From Beutenbergia cavernae DSM 12333 (GTDB lineage Bacteria; Actinomycetota; Actinomycetes; Actinomycetales; Beutenbergiaceae): a stretch of 64,000 nt of DNA. Location of the stretch: contig NC_012669.1 in NCBI RefSeq assembly GCF_000023105.1, forward strand, positions 3,845,025-3,909,024. Reading direction: 5' to 3'. The position numbers and the translations under genes are program-made. The notes beneath the pieces were generated by a model. It was not told the origin of the DNA. It saw only the letters and a program-made list of their open reading frames with translations, and did no database searches. Of this stretch, positions 58,538 through 64,000 are shown one piece after another (within the stretch, counting starts at the first letter, position 1; every line of letters begins with the position of its first letter).

Positions 58538-59293
58538 ATGGGACAGTTCGACGGCAAGGTAGCGATCGTCACCGGCGGAGGCTCCGGCCTCGGCGAGGCG
58601 ATCAGCACCGAGCTCGCGGCGAAGGGCGCGCAGGTCGTCGTCACGGACATCGACCTGGCGTCGGCGCAGCGCGTGGTCGGCGCGATCGAGGCGGCGGGCG
58701 GCACGGCGACAGCGATCCAGCAGGACACGGCGAAGCCGGAGGGCAGCGAGCGGGTGGTCGACCACGCCGTCGCGACGTACGGCGGCCTCCACCTCGCCGT
58801 CAACAACGCCGGCATCGGCGGGCGTCAGGCCCCGGCCGGCGACGTCGACCTCGCCGACTGGGACCGCGTCATCGCGATCAACCTCAACGGCGTCATGTAC
58901 GGGATGCGCTACGAGATCCCGGCCATGCTCGCGACGGCGGACGGCGCCGGCTCGATCGTCAACATGGCGTCGATCCACGGCACCGTCGCCGCGCCCGGGA
59001 ACGGCGCGTACACGGCGGCCAAGCACGGCGTCGTCGGCGTCACCAAGAACGCGGCGGCGGAGTACGGGGCGCAGGGGTTGCGCGTCAACGCCGTCGGCCC
59101 CGGCTACATCGACACGCCCCTGCTGCGGGACCTGCCGGCGCAGGCGCGGGAGTTGCTCGTGACGAAGCACCCGCTCGGCCGGCTCGGCCGTGCCGAGGAG
59201 GTCGCGCACCTCGTGTGCTTCCTGCTGTCCGACGACGCGAGCTTCATCACCGGCAGCTACCACCTCGTCGACGGCGGCTACACCGCCGTGTAG
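58538..59293 (+). CDS. Short-chain dehydrogenase/reductase
   Basis: 251 residues, classical SDR. TGGGSGLGEA is the cofactor motif, NNAGIG the core, and the catalytic YTAAK (YxxxK) with Ser in NMASIHG. Asp in TDIDL suggests NAD preference. AAGGAG lies before ATG 58538. The substrate is unknown. Confidence 0.93.
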   Translation: MGQFDGKVAIVTGGGSGLGEAISTELAAKGAQVVVTDIDLASAQRVVGAIEAAGGTATAIQQDTAKPEGSERVVDHAVATYGGLHLAVNNAGIGGRQAPAGDVDLADWDRVIAINLNGVMYGMRYEIPAMLATADGAGSIVNMASIHGTVAAPGNGAYTAAKHGVVGVTKNAAAEYGAQGLRVNAVGPGYIDTPLLRDLPAQARELLVTKHPLGRLGRAEEVAHLVCFLLSDDASFITGSYHLVDGGYTAV

Positions 59294-59296
59294 GCG

Positions 59297-60256
59297 TCAC
59301 GCGGCGCGGGCGGCCAGCGCCTCCACGAGCCGCGAGACGGCGCCCCCGAGGCCCCACCGCTCGGCCAGCGCGTCGAGCGCGTCGGGGTCGGCGGGCGCCG
59401 TCGGCAGCGCGTCGTCGACGACGCCGACCGGCACGTCCCGCGCCACCTGGACGACGGTCGGTGCGACGTCGAGGTAGCCCGCCGCCTCAGTCAGGCGCTT
59501 CCGCTGCGTCGCCGACAGGCCGGGATCGCCGTCGTCGCGGGCCCGCAGCACGCCGGCCAGGTCGCCATACCTGTTGAGGAGCGCGACCGCCGTCTTCTCC
59601 CCGATCCCGGGCACTCCGGGCAGGCCGTCGCTCGGGTCGCCGCGCAGCGCGGCCATGTCGGCGTATGCAGCCCCCGAGGCGACGCCGTAGCGCTCCCGCA
59701 GCCGGGCGACGTCGACCACGTCCAGGTCACGCATCCCGCGTGCCGTGTACAGCACGCGGATCGGGGCGTCGTCGTCGACCAGCTGGAACAGGTCGCGGTC
59801 GCCGGTGACGATCTCGACGGCGGAGCGCTCCCCGTCCGGGCGGCCGGCCTCGAGCGTGGCGAACGTGCCGATGACGTCGTCCGCCTCGTACCCCGGCCTC
59901 CCGATGCGCGGGATGCCGATCGCGGCGAGCGCCTCCACGATCACCGGCACCTGCACGGAGAGGGCATCGGGGACCTCCTCCTCGCCCGTCGTGCCCGGGA
60001 CGTCCCGCGCCACGCGGTGCGCCTTGTACGACGGGATGGCGGCGACGCGGAACGCGGGCCGCCAGTCGTCGTCCCAGCACGCCACGAGCCGGCTCGGCGA
60101 CCGGGTCGTCAGGAGCAGCGTGATGGCCTCGAGGAACCCACGGACGGCGCCGATCGGCTGGCCGTCCGGCGAGCGCACGGAGTCCGGCACCCCGAAGAAC
60201 GCACGGAAGTACATCGAGGCGGAGTCGAGCAGGAGGAGAGAGCCGCGGGACGTCAC
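59297..60256 (-). CDS. 5'-3' exonuclease (PolI N-terminal/FEN-like)
   Basis: 319 residues. FEN-fold metal-binding acidic residues are in LLLLDSASMYFRAFFG, GYEADDVIGTFA, IVTGDRDLFQLV, and the helix-hairpin-helix GLPGVPGIGEKTAVALLNRYG. It is a stand-alone relative of the DNA polymerase I 5'-nuclease domain. GTG 60256 follows CAGACT by 6 nt. Function in repair or replication is inferred. Confidence 0.92.
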   Translation of the reverse strand: MTSRGSLLLLDSASMYFRAFFGVPDSVRSPDGQPIGAVRGFLEAITLLLTTRSPSRLVACWDDDWRPAFRVAAIPSYKAHRVARDVPGTTGEEEVPDALSVQVPVIVEALAAIGIPRIGRPGYEADDVIGTFATLEAGRPDGERSAVEIVTGDRDLFQLVDDDAPIRVLYTARGMRDLDVVDVARLRERYGVASGAAYADMAALRGDPSDGLPGVPGIGEKTAVALLNRYGDLAGVLRARDDGDPGLSATQRKRLTEAAGYLDVAPTVVQVARDVPVGVVDDALPTAPADPDALDALAERWGLGGAVSRLVEALAARAA

Positions 60257-60352
60257 ACGACGAGTCTGGCAGCCGGGCCCGACACACGCCCGCTTGCCCG
60301 CACCCCCGCGGCGCGGTTGGCTGGGTGGAGCACCCCACCCGAAGGGCCTCCC

Positions 60353-60751
60353 ATGGCGAACGACTCCCCTATCCAGCCGACGATCGGCGAGCTGGTCGGC
60401 AAGCTGACCAGCCAGCTCTCGACCCTCGTCCGGGACGAGCTGCAGCTCGCCCAGGCTCAGCTTGCGGAGAAGGGCAAGCGTCTGGGCGCCGGCGCGGGAG
60501 CGTTCGCGTTCGCGGGAGTCCTCGCGTTCTTCGCCGTGGGGGTTCTCATCGCCGCAGCCGTCCTCGGTCTCGCCGAGGCGGTGCCCGCCTGGCTCGCCGC
60601 ACTCATCGTCGGGGTCGCGCTCCTGCTGCTGGCCGGCGCCGTGGCGTTCGTCGGCAAGGTCCTCATCGACAAGAGCAAGGCGTTCAAGCCGGACCCGGTG
60701 TCCGGGCTCAAGTCGGACGTGTCCGCGCTCAAGGACGGGTTGAGCTCATGA
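60353..60751 (+). CDS. Phage-holin-superfamily (DUF1469/YqjE-like) membrane protein
   Basis: 132 residues. An amphipathic helix (GELVGKLTSQLSTLVRDELQLAQAQLAEKGK) precedes two spans (about 47-68 and 78-98) and a basic tail. It belongs to the YqjE/DUF1469 group; despite the name it is not a phage lysis protein. It overlaps the DUF3618 gene, its usual partner. Confidence 0.88.
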   Translation: MANDSPIQPTIGELVGKLTSQLSTLVRDELQLAQAQLAEKGKRLGAGAGAFAFAGVLAFFAVGVLIAAAVLGLAEAVPAWLAALIVGVALLLLAGAVAFVGKVLIDKSKAFKPDPVSGLKSDVSALKDGLSS

Positions 60752-61056
60752 CGACGACGCCGCCCCCCGTCACCAACGCCGTCTCCGACGACGCCCCGAA
60801 GCCCCCGAAGCGGTCCGCGGCCGAGATCGAGGCAGACCTGCAGCGCACGCGGGAGGACCTGACCCGCACCGTCGACGAGCTGGCGGGGCGCGTCGACCCG
60901 CGCGAGCAGGTGAGCCGAGCCACCGAGAAGGCGACCTCCGCCGTGTCGGGGTTCGTGGACGACGTGCGGGCGGGCCAGCCGCGCGCCCTGGCCATCCTGG
61001 GCGGGATCGTGGCTGCCGTCGGCGCGGTGGTAGCCGTCTCACGGCGCAAGCGATAG
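60748..61056 (+). CDS. DUF3618 protein
   Basis: 102 residues. The family motif AAEIEADLQRTREDLTRTVDELAGRVDPREQ lies in the first half and a C-terminal span (ALAILGGIVAAVGAVVAVS) with RRKR end. It is co-translated with the preceding membrane protein. Function unknown; it is widespread in actinobacteria. Confidence 0.92.
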   Translation: MTTTPPPVTNAVSDDAPKPPKRSAAEIEADLQRTREDLTRTVDELAGRVDPREQVSRATEKATSAVSGFVDDVRAGQPRALAILGGIVAAVGAVVAVSRRKR

Positions 61057-61212
61057 CGTCTCACCCCACGCGCGTGACCCGCTCCCACCTGCGCATTGGG
61101 TGGATCGGGGAGTGTCGTTGTACCTTTGACCCGCGCACAAATGACCAATCCCCGGGGTCACTACGTCCTTGACGATGTCTCCCCGGCACCTACGGTGGAG
61201 GGGGTCGAGTCC

Positions 61213-61401
61213 ATGGGACGCGGCCGTCAGAAGGCGAAGCAGACGAAGGTCGCCCGGCAGCTGAAGTACTACAGCCCGGAGACCGACTACCGAGCCCTCG
61301 AGAAGGAACTCACGTCGCCCGGAACCGACACGGACGTGGTCGACCGGAACGACGAACCCGACACCGAGGACGAGGACTGGAGCTCCGACAACCGTCGGTG
61401 A
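61213..61401 (+). CDS. DUF3073 small acidic protein
   Basis: 62 residues: the basic start MGRGRQKAKQTKVARQLKYY is the DUF3073 signature and the second half is strongly acidic (DEPDTEDEDW). GGAGGGGG precedes ATG 61213. DUF3073 is nearly universal in actinobacteria; function is unknown, with the charge pattern suggesting nucleic-acid or ribosome association. Confidence 0.92.
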   Translation: MGRGRQKAKQTKVARQLKYYSPETDYRALEKELTSPGTDTDVVDRNDEPDTEDEDWSSDNRR

Positions 61402-61504
61402 CCTCCCGGCGCTCCGCCTGACGTTCCCCGCGGTCGGCACACGATGCCGACCGGTCGATGGGTCGCGCCCGCGCTGCCCACGCCCGGACCCCCGCGGAGC
61501 GGCG

Positions 61505-62617
61505 TCAGGCGGTGCGGTAGCTCCCGTGCAGGCGCACCGCGCCGCCGGTCACGCCCTTCGTGCCCCGCACGAGAGGCGACGCGGCCGCGCCGGGGGCGTC
61601 GCCGTCGTCCTCCGCACGAACGCTGCCGAGCTCCCAGGCCTGCACGCCGCGGTCGGCGCACACCCGCAGGGCCTCGTCGAGATCCTCCGGGGCGACGACG
61701 GCGACCATGCCCACCCCGAGGTTGAGCGTGGCCTCGAGGTCGGACCACGGCACGTCGCCGCCGCGGCGGACGACGTCGAAGATCGGCGGGACGACCCAGG
61801 TGGTGCGGTCGACGTCGGCCACGAGGCCCCCGGGCAGGATCCGGGCGAGGTTCGCGGCGAGGCCGCCGCCGGTGACGTGAGAGAACGCGTGGACGACGCC
61901 GGCGTCGGCGAGCGCGAGGCAGTGGGCGGTGTACAGGCGGGTCGGGACGAGGAGCTCCTCGCCGAGCGTCCGGCCGAACTCCCCGACGTGGGTGTGCAGC
62001 GACCAGCCCGCGACGTCGATCACGCGGCGCACGAGCGAGTAGCCGTTCGCGTGCAGACCGCTGGACGCCATCGCCACGAGCACGTCGCCCGCGCGCACGC
62101 GGTCAGGGCCGAGCAGCGAGTCGGCCTCGACGACACCCGTGGCCGCCCCGGCGACGTCGTACTCGTCCGGCTCCAGCAGGCCGGGGTGCTCGGCCGTCTC
62201 GCCGCCGACGAGCGCCGTCCCCGTCTCCTCGCACGCCGCCGCGATGCCGCGCACGATGTCCGCGATGCGCTCCGGCACAACCTTGCCGCACGCGATGTAG
62301 TCGGTCATGTAGAGGGGCTTCGCGCCGACGACGACAATGTCGTCGACCACCATGCCGACCAGGTCCGCACCGATCGTGTCGTGCACATCGAGCGCCTGCG
62401 CGATGGCGACCTTCGTGCCGACGCCGTCCGTCGACGTCGCCAGCAGCGGCCGGCGGTAGCGCGTCAGCTCCGTCGCGTCCCACAGCCCGGCGAACCCGCC
62501 GACGCCCCCGAGCACCTGGGGTCCGTGGGTCGCCCGCACGGCATCCTTCATGAGCTCGACGGCCTTGTCGCCGGCCTCCGTGTCGACGCCGGCCTCGGCG
62601 TAGGTGACCCGGGTCAT
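61505..62617 (-). CDS. purM: Phosphoribosylformylglycinamidine cyclo-ligase PurM
   Basis: 370 residues. N-terminal YAEAGVDTEAGDKAV, ATSTDGVGTKV, VDDIVVVGAKPLYMTDY, ALVGGETAEHPG and SGLHANGYSLVRRV are all standard PurM motifs. It makes aminoimidazole ribotide in purine synthesis. Its ATG overlaps the purF stop by ATGA. Confidence 0.97.
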   Translation of the reverse strand: MTRVTYAEAGVDTEAGDKAVELMKDAVRATHGPQVLGGVGGFAGLWDATELTRYRRPLLATSTDGVGTKVAIAQALDVHDTIGADLVGMVVDDIVVVGAKPLYMTDYIACGKVVPERIADIVRGIAAACEETGTALVGGETAEHPGLLEPDEYDVAGAATGVVEADSLLGPDRVRAGDVLVAMASSGLHANGYSLVRRVIDVAGWSLHTHVGEFGRTLGEELLVPTRLYTAHCLALADAGVVHAFSHVTGGGLAANLARILPGGLVADVDRTTWVVPPIFDVVRRGGDVPWSDLEATLNLGVGMVAVVAPEDLDEALRVCADRGVQAWELGSVRAEDDGDAPGAAASPLVRGTKGVTGGAVRLHGSYRTA

Positions 62618-64000
62618 GGCTGATCGAGCGCGCTCGCGCCACCGGTCGCGGGCACGAGCGAGAGGAGCTTGTCCTCGGGCGGACCGAGCGGGAGCTCGTC
62701 CTGCTCGAGGCCGAGATCCTTGCGGTGCGCCAGCCGCTCCTGGTCGGTCAGCTCGACCGGGTAGGTGCCGGTGAAGCACGCCGAGCACAGCTTGGACGCC
62801 GGCTGCTCCGTGGCCTCGATCATGCCCTCGAGCGAGATGTAGGCGAGCGAGTCGGCCCCGAGGCTGGCGCCGATCTCGTCGGGGCTCAGGCCGTTCGCGA
62901 TGAGCTCCGCACGGGTCGGGAAGTCGATGCCGTAGAAGCACGGCCACTTCACCGGCGGCGAGGAGATCCGCACGTGGACCTCGGCCGCGCCCGCCTCGCG
63001 CAGCATCCGCACGAGGGCGCGCTGTGTGTTGCCGCGGACGATCGAGTCGTCGACGACGACGAGCCGCTTCCCGCGGATCACCTCGCGCAGCGGGTTCAGC
63101 TTGAGCCGGATGCCGAGCTGCCGGATCGTCTGGCTGGGCTGGATGAACGTGCGCCCGACGTACGCGTTCTTCGTGAGGCCCTGCCCGAACGGGATGCCGG
63201 ACTCCGTGGCGTAGCCGATCGCTGCCGGTGTGCCCGACTCCGGCACCGGGATCACGAGGTCGGCCTCCACGGGGGCCTCCTGCGCGAGCGTGCGGCCCAT
63301 CGCGACGCGCGCCGCGTGCAGCGACCGGCCGACGATCGTGGTGTCGGGCCGGGCGAGGTAGACGTACTCGAACACGCAGCCCTTGCGGTCGGCGGGTGCG
63401 AAGCGCTCGGTGCGCAGGCCGTCGGCGTCGATCGTGACGAGCTCGCCGGGCTCGACCTCGCGCACGAACGAGGCACCGACGATGTCGAGCGCCGCCGTCT
63501 CCGAGGCGATGACCCAGCCGCGCTCGAGGCGGCCGATGACGAGGGGGCGGATGCCCTGCGGGTCGCGGGCGCCGTACAGCGCGTGCTCGTCCATGAACAC
63601 GAGCGAGAACGCGCCGCGCAGCCGCGGCAGGACCTCGAGCGCCGTGGCCTCGAGCGTGTGGTCGGGGTCGCCCGAGAGCAGCGCGGTGATCACCGTGGTG
63701 TCGGTCGCACAGCCGTCCGCGAGGTCGTGGCGCATGCGCGGCCCGTAGCGTTCCTCGACGAGCTCGACGAGCTCGGAGGTGTTCGTCAGGTTGCCGTTGT
63801 GGCCGAGCGCGACGGTGCCCGACGCCGTCGGGCCGAGCGTCGGCTGCGCGTTCTGCCAGGTGCTGGCGCCCGTGGTGGAGTACCGGGTGTGGCCCAGCGC
63901 GATGTGGCCGGTGAGCGACGAGAGAGCGACGTCGTCGAACACCTGGGACACGAGGCCCATGTCCTTGTAGACGAGGATCTGCTCCCCGTTCGACGTCGCG
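62614..64000 (-). CDS. purF: Amidophosphoribosyltransferase PurF (N-terminus beyond the window)
   Basis: The frame enters at the window edge (visible residues begin ATSNGEQILVYKDMGLVS) and runs to the stop at 62614, about 461 residues. The glutaminase part shows GHTRYSTTGAS and LGHNGNL; the PRT domain contains VVVDDSIVRGNTQ. CFTGTYPVEL near the end has Fe-S-type cysteines. It makes the first committed step of purine synthesis. The catalytic N-terminal Cys lies outside the window. Confidence 0.97.
   Translation of the reverse strand, partial: ATSNGEQILVYKDMGLVSQVFDDVALSSLTGHIALGHTRYSTTGASTWQNAQPTLGPTASGTVALGHNGNLTNTSELVELVEERYGPRMRHDLADGCATDTTVITALLSGDPDHTLEATALEVLPRLRGAFSLVFMDEHALYGARDPQGIRPLVIGRLERGWVIASETAALDIVGASFVREVEPGELVTIDADGLRTERFAPADRKGCVFEYVYLARPDTTIVGRSLHAARVAMGRTLAQEAPVEADLVIPVPESGTPAAIGYATESGIPFGQGLTKNAYVGRTFIQPSQTIRQLGIRLKLNPLREVIRGKRLVVVDDSIVRGNTQRALVRMLREAGAAEVHVRISSPPVKWPCFYGIDFPTRAELIANGLSPDEIGASLGADSLAYISLEGMIEATEQPASKLCSACFTGTYPVELTDQERLAHRKDLGLEQDELPLGPPEDKLLSLVPATGGASALDQP

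Noticed and set aside
60353-60751. Prophage holin
   Set aside because: The holin-superfamily label applies to YqjE/DUF1469 housekeeping proteins; no other phage genes are near and DUF3618 is its normal partner.

Overview
The window is about 73% G+C by eye, with GTG starts, 4-nt gene overlaps, a Tat-exported protein, deazaflavin (F420)-type and ThrE-type proteins and a C50-carotenoid gene set. This points to a high-GC actinobacterium, most likely order Micrococcales (Cellulomonadaceae or Promicromonosporaceae). The genus assignment is an inference from gene content. No phage, IS element or CRISPR array is visible. Most of the window reads as chromosomal backbone with accessory operons.

Layout. 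1-9917 (minus strand) is one tightly overlapped operon: LacI-family regulator, five-component peptide/opine-type ABC importer, FAD-dependent oxidoreductase, DHDPS/NAL-family aldolase, and a Tat-exported beta-helix protein cut by the window edge. It looks like an import-and-degrade system for an unidentified acidic sugar-like or plant-derived compound. 9995-13946 holds small enzymes and a sortase-anchored S1 protease. 14012-16639 holds a CPBP protease, an EthD-like protein and a small membrane-protein family with one intact and two partial copies. 16793-20595 is an Asp23/Gls24-AmaP-DUF2273 envelope-stress cluster facing an ECF sigma factor. 20646-24300 is a SigK/RskA-like pair with a sortase, a DUF4397 protein and a divergent fasciclin protein, apparently sharing a mirrored promoter. 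24421-31781 holds scattered metabolic, transport and repair genes, including msrB and a ThrE-type exporter.

31940-37668 contains an AlkZ-like protein, 84-bp tandem repeats, a DEAD-box RNA helicase with a Gly-rich repeat tail, a T4-endonuclease-V-like glycosylase and an SDR. 37718-41960 is crtB-crtI-crtYe-crtYf-crtEb for C50 carotenoids. 42044-46398 has a PfkB kinase, surE, galE flanked by inverted 22-bp repeat arrays, and a CDF metal exporter with its ArsR repressor. 46544-51793 is a second family-5 ABC importer with a third 22-bp array inside a coding region. 51904-54097 is a sortase plus two exported ferritin-like proteins. 54162-57492 has a minimal gluzincin, a second AlkZ-like protein, and a MerR/aldo-keto reductase pair. 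57597-57888 encodes tRNA-Glu, tRNA-Asp and tRNA-Phe. 57906-64000 carries a GNAT, an SDR, a 5'-3' exonuclease, membrane-associated small proteins, DUF3073, and purM-purF.

Two themes stand out. Many first-of-operon genes have a TANNNT-like box 6-8 nt before the start codon and no ribosome binding site, which suggests leaderless transcripts; this fixed several starts here. The least explained structure is a family of exact 22-bp tandem repeats in three arrays between 43.8 and 48.3 kb, two of which flank galE in opposite orientation.
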